A DNA stretch of 64,000 bases from Microcaldota archaeon. Lineage in GTDB: Archaea > Micrarchaeota > Micrarchaeia > Norongarragalinales > SBBD01. Positions 50,217 to 59,448 of the stretch are shown one piece after another. The DNA is taken from the NCBI GenBank assembly GCA_018819225.1, contig JAHJQN010000003.1, positions 186,001-250,000 on the forward strand, given 5' to 3'. Each line of letters opens with the position of its first letter. The stretch's first letter is position 1. Both the position numbers and the translations under genes were made by a program. Below the pieces are notes generated by a model. That model did no database searches. It had not been told where the DNA came from and was given only the letters and a program-made list of their open reading frames with translations.

Positions 50217-51737
50217 TTAGAGATCCGAAAAACGAACGGAACCCAATAACAATCGGTTTAATTTCTCTGGAAGTTCGGCGAGCGAAACCCGCTTTTGTTG
50301 CGTGGAATCGCGGTCGCGAAGCGTCACCGTATCATCCGTTAACGTATCGTAGTCAATCGTCACCGCGTACGGGGTACCCACCTCGTCGGCGCGAGCGTAC
50401 CGTCTCCCGACGCTGCCTCCGTCATCGTAAACCGCCGAAAAACAAGGCATCAGATTTCGGAAAACGCCTTGCCCCTTTTCCGCCAAGCCGTCTTTCTTCA
50501 TCAACGGAAACACCGAAACCTGTACGGGTGCGAGTCGGGGACTCAACGCCAACGTGACTTTGGTTTCGTTGTTCTCCGTTTTCTCGCGATACGCGTCCAT
50601 GAGAACCGTTAAGAAGAGCCGTTCCAGCCCCCACGATGGCTCGATGACATGAGGAATCACTTTCTGTTTGGTTTCGTCCACGAAAAAAGAAAGATCTTTT
50701 TTGGAATGTTCTTGGTGCTGCTTCAAATCAAAGTCGCCGCGGTTCGCCACCCCCAACAATTCTTTCCATCCCCACGGATACCGGTATTCCACATCCCACG
50801 TTTCACTGGAATAATGCGAGAGTTCGGCGGACACATGCTGACGCAGGCGCAAATGAGCGGGATCCAGACCGAGTTCCAGCAAAAAGTTCCAGCACGCGGC
50901 CATCCAGTACACGTGCCACTTCGTCTTCACCATTTTTCGATCCCACAATTCATTGAAGGAAAGCAAGCTCCCTTCTCCCTTATGGATCTGGGTCTCCGCG
51001 GCCAAAACGGTTACCGCAAGGGATTTCCAGTTCGCGGGCAGCTCGCAATCATCCATGCGTTCCGGATGAATGAAAAACTCCAACTCCATTTGATTGAATT
51101 CCCGGGCCCGGAACACGAAATTTCGTGGGGCAATCTCGTTCCGGAACGCCTTCCCGATTTGCGCGATACCGAACGGGAGGCGTTTTCGAGCGGCTTGTTG
51201 AACCAGTTTGAAATCCGCAAATATCAGCTGAGCGGTTTCCGGACGCAGCACGGCCTCGTTGGGCTCGTCCTTTAACACGCCGACCTGCGTGCGAAACATT
51301 AAATTGAACGGTTGGGTCTCTTTCAATCCGCCCTTGCATTGCGGGCAGCGAATTTTGTTTTCCTTGATCAATTCCTGCATCTTGTCGGGCGTCAAGCCTT
51401 CCACCGATAACTGGAGTTCCTGCTCGAGCAAGTGATCGAGGCGGAAACGCCGTTTGCACTTCCCGCACGCGATCAAGGGATCGTTGAACGCGTCCAAATG
51501 ACCGGACGCTTTCCACATGGAAGGCGGGGTAATCAGCGCGCCGTCCATGCCGACCACGTCATCCCGCTGACGCACGAAATAGTTCCACCAGCTCGACTCC
51601 AAATTTCGCTTGAGCTCGACGCCCAGCGGACCGTAATCAAAGAATCCGGCAACGCTTTCGTAGATCTCGGACGTGGGGTAGACTAAACGCCGTCTCACGC
51701 ATAAACTAATGACTTTTTCAGCTAAACCGTCGGGCAT
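50217..51737 (-). CDS. glyS: glycyl-tRNA synthetase
   Basis: 506 residues, the dimeric archaeal/eukaryal type. It opens LVYPTSEIYESVAGFFDYGPLGVELKRN (motif 1 region), then has a zinc site CGKCKRR and CPQCKGG (about 92 and 135), the RPETAQLIFADFK block, motif 2 near FRNEIAPRNFVFRAREF, the WDVEYRYPWGWKELLG insert, and a C-terminal anticodon domain (VSVFPLMKKDGLAE). Its start overlaps the end of folC by 20 nt; last gene of the thrS-to-glyS operon. Confidence 0.93.
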   Translation of the reverse strand: MPDGLAEKVISLCVRRRLVYPTSEIYESVAGFFDYGPLGVELKRNLESSWWNYFVRQRDDVVGMDGALITPPSMWKASGHLDAFNDPLIACGKCKRRFRLDHLLEQELQLSVEGLTPDKMQELIKENKIRCPQCKGGLKETQPFNLMFRTQVGVLKDEPNEAVLRPETAQLIFADFKLVQQAARKRLPFGIAQIGKAFRNEIAPRNFVFRAREFNQMELEFFIHPERMDDCELPANWKSLAVTVLAAETQIHKGEGSLLSFNELWDRKMVKTKWHVYWMAACWNFLLELGLDPAHLRLRQHVSAELSHYSSETWDVEYRYPWGWKELLGVANRGDFDLKQHQEHSKKDLSFFVDETKQKVIPHVIEPSWGLERLFLTVLMDAYREKTENNETKVTLALSPRLAPVQVSVFPLMKKDGLAEKGQGVFRNLMPCFSAVYDDGGSVGRRYARADEVGTPYAVTIDYDTLTDDTVTLRDRDSTQQKRVSLAELPEKLNRLLLGSVRFSDL

Positions 51738-53031
51738 AGAAACGCCTTATTGCGCGTCGTTTTATTAAACGTTGTCTAGCGGGTCCCACGAGATACAGGG
51801 AACCGGTTACGAGCACCCGATCCGCCACCTGCGACACGTGAACCGCATGAGTCAACGCCTCCGGAATGGACGCCGCGATATGGAACGGTTTTTTCGAGCG
51901 GCGAAGCAACGGAACCAATGATTTCGAGGAGTGGGCACGCGGGCTTTCCGGATGGACTAAAACCACGTAACGCGAAAAAGGAAGGAGAACCGAAAGCATG
52001 TCATCCGCCGATTTGCCGGAAAGACATCCGAAAACCAACACCATTTTCTGGCTTTTTCTTAATAACGCCTGCCTCAATGCATCCGCCAGCGCTCGCACTC
52101 CATCCAAATTGTGTGCGGCATCCACCCAAACCCGATTCGTAATGCGCTCCAGCCGACCCGGCCATCGGGCTCGATGCACCCCACGGCGCATGCTCTCCGA
52201 AGAAAAGGAGAACGAACGGGATTCCATTGACTCCACGGCTGCTAGCGCGCAGGAAGCATTTAATGCTTGATGGGCTCCGATCATGGAGGTATGCAACTCG
52301 TTCAAGGACGTGCGAATGCCTTGATAATCAAAACGAGTCCCTCGTTCTGAAAGCGATCGGACTCGAAAACGAAAATCGCGATCGCGAGTCAATAAACGGG
52401 CGTTCTGCTTCCGGCAGACCGTTGCGATTACGCGATAAGGCGCTAATGGTCGGACGCCGGACACGACGGTTGCGCCGGGCTTGATGACGCCTGCTTTTTC
52501 TCGCGCAATAGACGCCAAATTATTTCCAAGCATGTCGCAATGCTCCAAGCCCATGGATGGAACCACCACCGTTTTTCCGGGACAAATATTCGTGGCGTCC
52601 AAGCGGCCGCCCAACCCCGCTTCCATGATCGCCATATCGGCACGCTGGTCTTCGAAATAGCGGAGGGCCATCACCGTGAGCACCTCAAACGGGCTTAGTG
52701 CTCGCTTCTCCCTCTTCATGCGCGCCATCAAGGGAACCATCTCGTCGACCAAGCGGGAAAGCGCCGCATCCGAGATCGCGCGACCGTTCACTTGAAAGCG
52801 TTCGTTGTATGCATGCAAGTGAGGGGAAGTGTATAACGCGGTTCGGTAGCCCTCTTCCCTAACCATTCGCTCGAGGAATGCAGATGTTGAGCCTTTTCCG
52901 TTACTTCCCACCACGTGCACGTATTCCGAATCAAGTTGAACACCCGCTCGATCCGCCAGCATCCGAGGAGTCGAAAGACTCCACTCCGTCTTCATGGGAA
53001 GCGCTTCAACGAGCGGCAAAACCGTCAGCAT
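51718..53031 (-). CDS. folC: FolC-like Mur ligase (folylpolyglutamate/dihydrofolate synthase family)
   Basis: 437 residues from the ATG at 53031. It has the P-loop VVGSNGKGSTSAFL (about 39-52), YTSPHLH, the carbamoylated-Lys-proximal MEAGLGGRLDATN (about 137-149), EHCDMLGNNLASIAREKAGVIK (about 165-186), and the VDAAHN motif. Family members add glutamate to folate-like cofactors; in archaea the substrate may be a pterin or F420-like molecule, so the folate name is provisional. It sits in the operon between ogt and glyS. Confidence 0.82.
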   Translation of the reverse strand: MLTVLPLVEALPMKTEWSLSTPRMLADRAGVQLDSEYVHVVGSNGKGSTSAFLERMVREEGYRTALYTSPHLHAYNERFQVNGRAISDAALSRLVDEMVPLMARMKREKRALSPFEVLTVMALRYFEDQRADMAIMEAGLGGRLDATNICPGKTVVVPSMGLEHCDMLGNNLASIAREKAGVIKPGATVVSGVRPLAPYRVIATVCRKQNARLLTRDRDFRFRVRSLSERGTRFDYQGIRTSLNELHTSMIGAHQALNASCALAAVESMESRSFSFSSESMRRGVHRARWPGRLERITNRVWVDAAHNLDGVRALADALRQALLRKSQKMVLVFGCLSGKSADDMLSVLLPFSRYVVLVHPESPRAHSSKSLVPLLRRSKKPFHIAASIPEALTHAVHVSQVADRVLVTGSLYLVGPARQRLIKRRAIRRFYARRFS

Positions 53032-53052
53032 GTTCAACGCCGTTTGATTACC

Positions 53053-53370
53053 TTAACGATAACGAAACCGTAAACGAGAAAAATCTCGAACCATTCCGTG
53101 ATCGATCCTAACGCCTTCCTGGCGAAGCCTTTGCGTTTTCATCCGTGCGCCTTGCGCGTAACCCCCCAGCCCCCCGCCGGATCTTACCACGCGATGACAC
53201 GGGATCCGAGGGGCATCCGGATTGTGATGCAATGCGTGACCTACTGCGCGGTAAGCACGCGAATGCAGGGCCCGAGCAATATCCCGATACGTCGATACCC
53301 GGCCCCGTGGAATCCGTTTCGTCAACGCGAGAACGGATTGGGAAAAACGCGTTTGCCGGGCCTTCATCAT
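53053..53370 (-). CDS. ogt: methylated-DNA-protein cysteine methyltransferase
   Basis: 105 residues (ATG at 53370, GAGGGGGAG upstream), the active domain only. IPRGRVSTYRDIARAL forms the winged helix, and RIPCHRVV holds the acceptor Cys. It removes alkyl groups from O6-guanine in DNA, being consumed in the process. The N-terminal ribonuclease-H-like domain of larger Ogt/Ada enzymes is missing, which is common in archaea. Confidence 0.9.
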   Translation of the reverse strand: MMKARQTRFSQSVLALTKRIPRGRVSTYRDIARALHSRAYRAVGHALHHNPDAPRIPCHRVVRSGGGLGGYAQGARMKTQRLRQEGVRIDHGMVRDFSRLRFRYR

Positions 53371-53387
53371 CGTGCTCTCCCCCTCCC

Positions 53388-54047
53388 CTAATCGCGTTGC
53401 AGCGTGCGAATGCCAACCCATAACAAGGCCGCCAGGAAGAAGAACGCGAGCACCGCGACAATGTAGCGCGTGGAATCGTTTTCCAGTTCCTTTCCAATAT
53501 CCGTGACCTGACTCGCCAGGTCCGGCGGAAGCGGAGTCGGCGTGGCCAATTCAGCCGTTGGCTCCGGCAAAGGAGTAGGAGTCGGCGTGGCGTTTAACGA
53601 AGGCGCGGGAGGATCGAACTGGTTTTCGATTTTTAAGGGAATCTCCACGAAATTGTCGGAATTATCCACGTCCATTAAGGTAAAGACGGTCTCCGTGTTC
53701 GACCAAGGCTCGCGTGGCGTTGAACGCATGGAAATCACGGGCTCGCCCCAACCCAAACCCGTCTCGATCCGGGACGGGAAGAACTCGACGAGATGATTCT
53801 CCGACGTGGTTTCGTCCACGGAAATCGATACGCTGCACCCTCCTAAATCGCCTCCCAACGCATCGCCCTCGATATAAACCGTAAACGCGACGTCCAAGGA
53901 TTCGAGAGTGGGATGAACGATATGGAAATCGCTTTGCGAGGGCACGATTCCCAATGGGAACCCGTGCGCGCCCACAAAACTCTTGCACTCCGCCTGCGCG
54001 AACGGCAAGAGGAAAAGCGTCAGCACGATGAAATGGAGTATACGCAT
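53388..54047 (-). CDS. membrane-anchored extracellular protein with Thr/Pro linker
   Basis: 219 residues. Signal peptide MRILHFIVLTLFLLPFAQA, a single beta-rich domain with two disulfide-capable Cys, a linker of ATPTPTPLPEP type (about 145-170), one transmembrane helix (YIVAVLAFFFLAALLWVGI) and a four-residue tail. It belongs to the same style of surface protein as those at 6134-14101 and 62770. It lies between thrS and ogt in a housekeeping operon, with spacings of 8 and 17 nt. Confidence 0.75.
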   Translation of the reverse strand: MRILHFIVLTLFLLPFAQAECKSFVGAHGFPLGIVPSQSDFHIVHPTLESLDVAFTVYIEGDALGGDLGGCSVSISVDETTSENHLVEFFPSRIETGLGWGEPVISMRSTPREPWSNTETVFTLMDVDNSDNFVEIPLKIENQFDPPAPSLNATPTPTPLPEPTAELATPTPLPPDLASQVTDIGKELENDSTRYIVAVLAFFFLAALLWVGIRTLQRD

Positions 54048-54055
54048 GTCATCAC

Positions 54056-55924
54056 TTAGAACGTCGGTCGCTTGCTTAAAGAAGAATGGAGGGAAAGGGG
54101 TTCAAAAGGCTTGTTAAAGCATTCATCGCGCACCAAGTTCCCTAGTTGATCCGCGGAAAGCATTTCACGCGCTTTCGTGGAACGCACGCGCACCGCCAAT
54201 TGCTGAGAAGCCATTTCCTGGTCTCCGACCACCGCCACGTACGGCACCCAATCCCGTTCGGCGTCCCGCACTTTTTTCTGAAGCGTTTCCGAGCGGTCGT
54301 CCAAATCAATGCGCACCCGATCGAAGGCCTTGCTTTGAAGCACTTTCGTACCATATTCAACATGTTTATCCGATACGGGAATCAACCGCACTTGAGTGGG
54401 GGCGAGCCAAAGAGGCAGCATCGGCGTTTTTCCTTCCCGGATATGACGGGCGGCTTGTTCCAGCAACGCGAATACGACGCGCTCGATCGCTCCCGGAATC
54501 GAGGCATGCAGAATCAAGGGATGCTGCTTCCGGCCTTTCGCGTCAATAAAAGTAATGTCAAAAGTCTTACCGTTTTCCACGTCGATTTGAACGGTACTCA
54601 ACCCCGAGGCCTTGTGCGCGTTGTCCACGAAATTCATCTCGAACTTCGTAATAAAATAGGCGTAACGTTCGTCGAATATTTCAAACAGCATGGGCTTCCC
54701 GATTTTCTCGACCATGCGACGGTACCATTCCTTATTCGACTCGAAAAAGTCTTTTTGTGCTCGAAACGCCGTCTCGAACGGAATGCCCAAATCCAGGTTC
54801 CAGTTCATGCACAAATGATACTGGCGCTCGAACTCTTCTTTCGCCATGTCTAAATGGCTGACCAGAGAATGCATGTCCGGCATGGAAAACGCGCGCAGGC
54901 GTTTCAGGCCCGCCAACTCCCCGCTCTGCTCCCTCCGAAAACTGTAATGCGTCAATTCGTAAAAGCGGAGCGGCAAGTGCTTGTACGTTATCGTCGCATC
55001 ATGCATCGCCAAAAATTGTCCGAAGCAAGCGGAAAACCGGAGGAAGAAATCCTTGTTGTCGCTCTTGACCGTGTATTGCCTTGCGGGAAAACGGTGCAGA
55101 TATTTTTTGAGCGCGGGATGCGCGTAATCATACATGATCGGCGTTTCCACTTGCATCGCGCCGTAATCCACGAGCAAGCGCGTGACGTATCGTTCCAACA
55201 ACCGCTTGATCACGAGGCCATTGGGAAGCCAGCGGAAATGACCGGAATCACTGGCCGGCTCGTAATCCACGAGTTGATGCTCTTTCATGAGCCGAATATG
55301 CGGGGGTTCCTGCGCGTACGTGCGCACTTTCTTGATCTCGTAATCCGCAAACCGCTTCAGGTGCTCATGACCCGAGTAATTAAATTCCGAGGCCGGAATC
55401 AGTTTTCCGTCCGGAGAGAAAATGAAGAAACGGCTTTTCACGTCCGCCTCTTGTTTTAATGACGTGGAAACCTCTTCCTCTTTTTTTGGCGCGGATACCC
55501 GCGTGTCGCCTCCAATGGTTTTGCTGAGCTCGGATAACGGGTGGCCCTTGCACTGCACTTCAAAGCTCTTGTACCAGCCAAACGGACTCTGGTCACAATC
55601 CGCAAACGCTTTCAAGTGCGCATGCAACTCGCCCAGCAACGGAACCGCATCGGACGGAGAAGCGAGATGGCTGCTGAGATGCGCGTACGGGTAAAGGAGA
55701 ATGCGTTCGGCCTTCACTTCCGCGAAATGTTTTTGAATGGCTTGCGAAGCCTGTTTCACTTCCGCGCTTCCATCCCCTGCTTCCAAAGAAACGAACACCA
55801 CCAATACGTTCCGGTATTCATGGCGCTTGCGCTGTTCGATCGGGACCTCTTCAAAGCCTTTCTTCAAGGCCTTTTTCTCGGCCTTATACGCGGCATGATC
55901 ACAGTGGAGTTGCAATAAACGCAT
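54056..55924 (-). CDS. thrS: threonyl-tRNA synthetase (archaeal type)
   Basis: 622 residues. The N-terminal domain (1-140, MRLLQLHCDHAAYKAEKKAL) is the archaeal editing domain related to D-aminoacyl-tRNA deacylase, which hydrolyses Ser-tRNA-Thr. The class II core shows motif 2 in YELTHYSFRREQSGELAGLKRLRAF and motif 3 in HPLILHASIPGAIERVVFALLE, and the C-terminus is an anticodon-binding domain (VRLIPVSDKHVEYG). First gene of the five-gene minus-strand operon. Confidence 0.95.
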   Translation of the reverse strand: MRLLQLHCDHAAYKAEKKALKKGFEEVPIEQRKRHEYRNVLVVFVSLEAGDGSAEVKQASQAIQKHFAEVKAERILLYPYAHLSSHLASPSDAVPLLGELHAHLKAFADCDQSPFGWYKSFEVQCKGHPLSELSKTIGGDTRVSAPKKEEEVSTSLKQEADVKSRFFIFSPDGKLIPASEFNYSGHEHLKRFADYEIKKVRTYAQEPPHIRLMKEHQLVDYEPASDSGHFRWLPNGLVIKRLLERYVTRLLVDYGAMQVETPIMYDYAHPALKKYLHRFPARQYTVKSDNKDFFLRFSACFGQFLAMHDATITYKHLPLRFYELTHYSFRREQSGELAGLKRLRAFSMPDMHSLVSHLDMAKEEFERQYHLCMNWNLDLGIPFETAFRAQKDFFESNKEWYRRMVEKIGKPMLFEIFDERYAYFITKFEMNFVDNAHKASGLSTVQIDVENGKTFDITFIDAKGRKQHPLILHASIPGAIERVVFALLEQAARHIREGKTPMLPLWLAPTQVRLIPVSDKHVEYGTKVLQSKAFDRVRIDLDDRSETLQKKVRDAERDWVPYVAVVGDQEMASQQLAVRVRSTKAREMLSADQLGNLVRDECFNKPFEPLSLHSSLSKRPTF

Positions 55925-56075
55925 ACGAATTCACGCAAACGCTACTAGAACAGCGAAACGAATTAAAAAGCGGTTCCATACCCATCAGAATGCTTCGTCC
56001 TATGAACCAAACGAGGGCATAGATTAATAAACGTGGTTCGATTGTAACTGCTTCCCATCTTTGAAGGTTAGAAAC

Positions 56076-56510
56076 ATGAATGCGGAAGAACGAACGCTAA
56101 TGGCCGTGGTCGAACGCAGCGACCGAACGAAGACGCCGAGTATTTCTCCGTTCAAAGGCGCCACGCTCATGGTGTTGAGATTCCTATTCATCAACGGCCA
56201 AGGCTACCCCACTCAAATTGCACGCCATTGCAAGATCACGGCGGCTCGCAGCTGCCAAGTGCTGAAAGATCTGGAGAAAAAAGGAGTGGTGCAAAGCACG
56301 TGCAAGGAAGAAAACTGCCGCTATTGCGACGCCACGGGAAGAAAGAACTACGGCACGCAGGCCGCCGACTGCATTTACTGCAAAGGTTCGGGCACCCTCA
56401 AAGAAAAAACGTATCCGTTGGTATATCGAATCGCTGAAAAGTCCAAACCAGCCGTCTTCAACGTCTTCAACGCCATCTACGAAATCAGCCTCCACCAACA
56501 GAAGGCTTAG
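56076..56510 (+). CDS. winged-helix regulator with a DnaJ-like zinc motif
   Basis: 144 residues from the ATG at 56076. The first half is a winged-helix DNA-binding domain (MVLRFLFINGQGYPTQIARHCKITAARSCQVLKDLEKKGVV). A zinc segment with two CxxC pairs follows (CRYCDATGRKN and CIYCKGSGTL), the latter like the CxxCxGxG repeat of DnaJ. Then comes a dimerisation-like helix region. It probably acts as a local or global transcription regulator; its target is unknown. Confidence 0.72.
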   Translation: MNAEERTLMAVVERSDRTKTPSISPFKGATLMVLRFLFINGQGYPTQIARHCKITAARSCQVLKDLEKKGVVQSTCKEENCRYCDATGRKNYGTQAADCIYCKGSGTLKEKTYPLVYRIAEKSKPAVFNVFNAIYEISLHQQKA

Positions 56511-56566
56511 GCGCTGGGGAAAGGGCTTTTAAGCGTCGGCACGTCTTACTCAACCAGGGACAGGGC

Positions 56567-57082
56567 ATGGAAGGAAAAAAGTGGTACCTGATATTCTACG
56601 ACATCAAAGGATCCAAGGCGTTTGCCAAAAGCACGTTCCGCAGCAAGATCTCGCGCGTGCTCTCGCGCACCACGATCCTGCCACTCCAGCAAAGCGTGTG
56701 GGCCATCGAGTCCACGGAAGCCAACAAGGAAGTCGTTGATAAAGTCGTGGACCTCCTCAAAGCCCAGAACGCGAAAGTACTCTTGTTTGAAGGCTGGCCG
56801 ACCTTACCCTCCACCCATGCGGATGTCAATGAAATGGTCGGCAGTCGCATGGACCAAAAATACGAGATCTTGAAAGGACAAGTGCTCGACCTGAAATCGA
56901 AAGTCAAGAAAGCCGAGAATCGGGAAAAAAGAAAACGCGAGTTTGCATCCGAGGCCTTGAAGCTTCGAAGAAAATTCGATCGCCTGGTCACCATGGATCC
57001 GAGAGACATGATCTCCAACAACCGTACGCTCATCGAAGGGGAGTTCTTCGACCTCGAAAAAGAAATCAACGAGCTTCCCTAA
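56567..57082 (+). CDS. Cas2/PaaX-C-like ferredoxin-fold protein with coiled coil
   Basis: 171 residues. The N-terminal 90 residues read WYLIFYDIKGSKAFAKSTFRSKISRVL...ILPLQQSVWAIES, matching the ferredoxin-like fold shared by Cas2, PaaX C-domains and ChrB: a first strand ending in an Asp, an Arg-rich helix, and the LQ.SVW strand. A second half is a charged coiled coil (LKSKVKKAENREKRKRE). No CRISPR array or cas1 is in the window, so it is not an adaptation module; a nucleic-acid-binding regulator or nuclease is possible. Confidence 0.6.
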   Translation: MEGKKWYLIFYDIKGSKAFAKSTFRSKISRVLSRTTILPLQQSVWAIESTEANKEVVDKVVDLLKAQNAKVLLFEGWPTLPSTHADVNEMVGSRMDQKYEILKGQVLDLKSKVKKAENREKRKREFASEALKLRRKFDRLVTMDPRDMISNNRTLIEGEFFDLEKEINELP

Positions 57083-57109
57083 TGTAGAACCACTACTGGC
57101 GTACGGGTT

Positions 57110-57718
57110 TTAGGAAGCGATCGTAATGGCTGCGCAACCTCTTTCCTTCTCGATTCGCTTGATCAACCGCATCAGCCACAATCCTGAAAGCCGTATCGTT
57201 GTCCGTACCCACCCGCGGTTTAATTCGCTCATTATAAATCGAATGGACGATGGCGCGCGCACTCTCCGTCGCACGCGTAATTCAAAGACGACGCTGCGCG
57301 GATGCGGGATCGCATAGGCTAAACGGGAACTCCACGGTTCCGGAAGCCGGAGCTTTCGAATACCGGCTTCCACTGTGGGACGGGCGCGCTTTTTCCGAAG
57401 ATAAGCGCGACGCCACATCCTCCAAGCCTCCCGCCCCGATACCTCTGGAGATTCGATGGAATGTATTCGCCGTTCTTCTTCAGACTTCCTCGTCCTTGAG
57501 GCCCTGGTTTTTGAATTTGATTCTTGGCGCCGTTCAATGAAGAGCTCTTGAGACGGCCATAGGGCCATCAGAACGCTTTTCGTCAACATCTGTTTGAATT
57601 GGAGCGCAAACGCAGGATCTCCCAGGGAAACACGCGCAGTGGAATAAAACGAGGGAGGCATATGCGAGACGGTGAGCGTGTCTATGAGTAACCGCGACCG
57701 ATTCCATTCCGGTGCCAT
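57110..57718 (-). CDS. uncharacterised basic protein (202 aa)
   Basis: No family recognised. Starting at the ATG at 57718, about 27 nt behind AATATTAAAAG (57740-57750), it is strongly basic: ERRQESNSKTRASRTRKSEEER, RMWRRAYLRKKRARP and similar stretches. It could bind nucleic acid or ribosomes. It lies between two plus-strand genes; a spurious reading of the opposite frame cannot be fully excluded, but the well-placed TATA box argues for a gene. Confidence 0.5.
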   Translation of the reverse strand: MAPEWNRSRLLIDTLTVSHMPPSFYSTARVSLGDPAFALQFKQMLTKSVLMALWPSQELFIERRQESNSKTRASRTRKSEEERRIHSIESPEVSGREAWRMWRRAYLRKKRARPTVEAGIRKLRLPEPWSSRLAYAIPHPRSVVFELRVRRRVRAPSSIRFIMSELNRGWVRTTIRLSGLWLMRLIKRIEKERGCAAITIAS

Positions 57719-57786
57719 AATAGAAAGTCGACGGATCATCTTTTAATATTGAGGGGTTCATTCACACGGTTATCACATTTTTTCGC

Positions 57787-58122
57787 GTGAAAACCTTGAA
57801 GCAATTTATTGACGATCTAAAACGAAATAGGTGCCGCGTGCTCTCGCTCTCGTTCAAGAGCCCGTCGCTCATCTTCTTGAAAGTCGAGCCCCCGCAATCC
57901 TCGGAAAAGGTCGGAGGCTTCTTGCTCCCGCAAGCTCTGCCCAATCAACCCATTCTCATGCTCCAACTTCGTTTGAATACAGAGATTTCATACGAGGAAA
58001 ACGAGCCCGGGGTATTTGACGTGCGCATCGAGAACCCTCGAAAACCATTTACTGAACAGGAGTTGAAGGCGTTGGCTGCGCAAGAGTCCATTCAATTCAT
58101 TAAAGCGAAAAACGGCGGATAG
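57787..58122 (+). CDS. uncharacterised 111-aa protein upstream of prs
   Basis: Starts at GTG. Alpha-beta composition with MKTLKQFIDDLKRNRCRVLSLSF, VEPPQSSEKVGGFLLP and EQELKALAAQESIQFIKAKNGG. No motif or membrane segment is seen. Spaced 6 nt from the next gene and likely co-transcribed with it and prs; the pairing suggests a conserved partner in the same operon, function unknown. Confidence 0.62.
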   Translation: MKTLKQFIDDLKRNRCRVLSLSFKSPSLIFLKVEPPQSSEKVGGFLLPQALPNQPILMLQLRLNTEISYEENEPGVFDVRIENPRKPFTEQELKALAAQESIQFIKAKNGG

Positions 58123-58128
58123 ACGCGG

Positions 58129-58503
58129 ATGGAAAAATTCCTACAACACTTGTCGAAAATGCCGGAAATAGAGATTCGCGAAATCCGTTTCGGGCCTGCA
58201 CGCGAAGGTATCACGCACATGGGCTTTCCGGGATTTGAAATTCGCGTAACGCTCAAGAAACCGGGGAAACCCCCTCAAGGTAAAGCCGACACGCCCGAAC
58301 GTTATCGGTTAGCCGTACTCGTTAAACGGGCCCAACACCTTAGCGGGAAAACCACTTCTTTTTCGGCGTTGTCCACGGCGGAAATGCCTCGGGCCAAAGA
58401 GCACATCGTCTTCGCGTCCCACCCCGATGTCACGAATCCGGAACAAGCCATCGCATTGCTTAAAAAGCTGGAGTTGCATCATTTATACGAGGGATCCGCA
58501 TGA
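58129..58503 (+). CDS. uncharacterised 124-aa protein coupled to prs
   Basis: MEKFLQHLSKMPEIEIREIRFG..., an alpha-beta protein with a Gly/Pro/Lys-rich loop (LKKPGKPPQGKADTPERY) and a C-terminal helix. Not recognised. Its stop overlaps the prs start (ATGA), so the two are translated together, and it may form a pair with the preceding unknown gene, since both share a strand-loop-helix look. Confidence 0.65.
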   Translation: MEKFLQHLSKMPEIEIREIRFGPAREGITHMGFPGFEIRVTLKKPGKPPQGKADTPERYRLAVLVKRAQHLSGKTTSFSALSTAEMPRAKEHIVFASHPDVTNPEQAIALLKKLELHHLYEGSA

Positions 58504-59444
58504 AACTCGAGCGCATGAAACTGATTACGGGGAACTCGAACGTCACACTCGCCCGAGAAGTGTCGGCGTTCTTAAGCTCGAAGCTTGCGCACTGTACGGT
58601 TTCAAGGTTTTCCGATTCGGAAGTGCACGTGCAAATCGATGAAAGCATTCGCGGATCCGACGTGTTCGTGATCCAAAGCACGTGTCCTCCGGTCAACGAT
58701 CACCTCATGGAACTCCTGATCGTGTTGGATGCGTTACGCCGCGCGTCCGCCAGCCGCATCACCGCCGTTATCCCTTATTATGGTTACGCACGCCAAGACC
58801 GGAAAGCGCATCCCCGCCAACCCATCAGCGCTAAACTCGTTGCGAACTTGATTTCCACTGCCGGGGCCAACCGCGTCATGACCATTGATTTTCACAGCGA
58901 TCAATTGCAGGGATTCTTTGACATTCAAGTGGACAACTTGTCTGCCATCAACCTGCTGGCGGACGAATTCGTGAAGCGCCAACGCGGTCCGCTCGTCGTG
59001 GTGGCGCCGGATGTCGGCGGAACCGTCCGAGCGCGACGGTTTGCCAAGCGCGTGAATGCTCCGCTAGCCATCATCGAAAAGCGGCGCCTGAAGCCCAACC
59101 AATCCGAGGTCATGAACGTGATCGGTGACGTGAAAGACAAGCACGCCATACTAGTCGATGACATGATCGATACCGCCGGAACCATCGTGCAAGCAGCGGG
59201 CGCCCTCAAGAATGCAGGGGCTAAAGACGTGTACGCGTGCGCCTCGCACGGCGTCTTTTCCGGATCCGCGTTCGACCGCCTCGACCGAAGCGTGATCAAA
59301 GAGGTCATCGTTACCGACACGATTCCGTTGAGGGGTTCGAAGAAGAAAACCCGTAAAATCCGCCAAGTCGGCGTGGGACAACTCCTGGCGGAAGCGATTC
59401 GGAGAACGCACGAGGATGAAAGCGTGAGCATCCTCTTCCACTAA
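58500..59444 (+). CDS. prs: ribose-phosphate pyrophosphokinase
   Basis: 314 residues. SRFSDSEVHVQI near the start, the ATP-binding ITAVIPYYGYARQDRKAHPRQPIS (about 80-105), DFHSDQLQGFFD, the APDVGGTVRARRFA flexible loop and the PRPP-binding VDDMIDTAGTI (about 220-230) are all present. It makes PRPP for nucleotide, His and Trp synthesis. It is the last gene of a three-gene operon with two unknowns. Confidence 0.95.
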   Translation: MKLERMKLITGNSNVTLAREVSAFLSSKLAHCTVSRFSDSEVHVQIDESIRGSDVFVIQSTCPPVNDHLMELLIVLDALRRASASRITAVIPYYGYARQDRKAHPRQPISAKLVANLISTAGANRVMTIDFHSDQLQGFFDIQVDNLSAINLLADEFVKRQRGPLVVVAPDVGGTVRARRFAKRVNAPLAIIEKRRLKPNQSEVMNVIGDVKDKHAILVDDMIDTAGTIVQAAGALKNAGAKDVYACASHGVFSGSAFDRLDRSVIKEVIVTDTIPLRGSKKKTRKIRQVGVGQLLAEAIRRTHEDESVSILFH

Positions 59445-59448
59445 TACC

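Noticed and set aside
56567..57082. CRISPR-Cas adaptation module
   Set aside because: There is no cas1, no repeat-spacer array and no other cas gene in the window.
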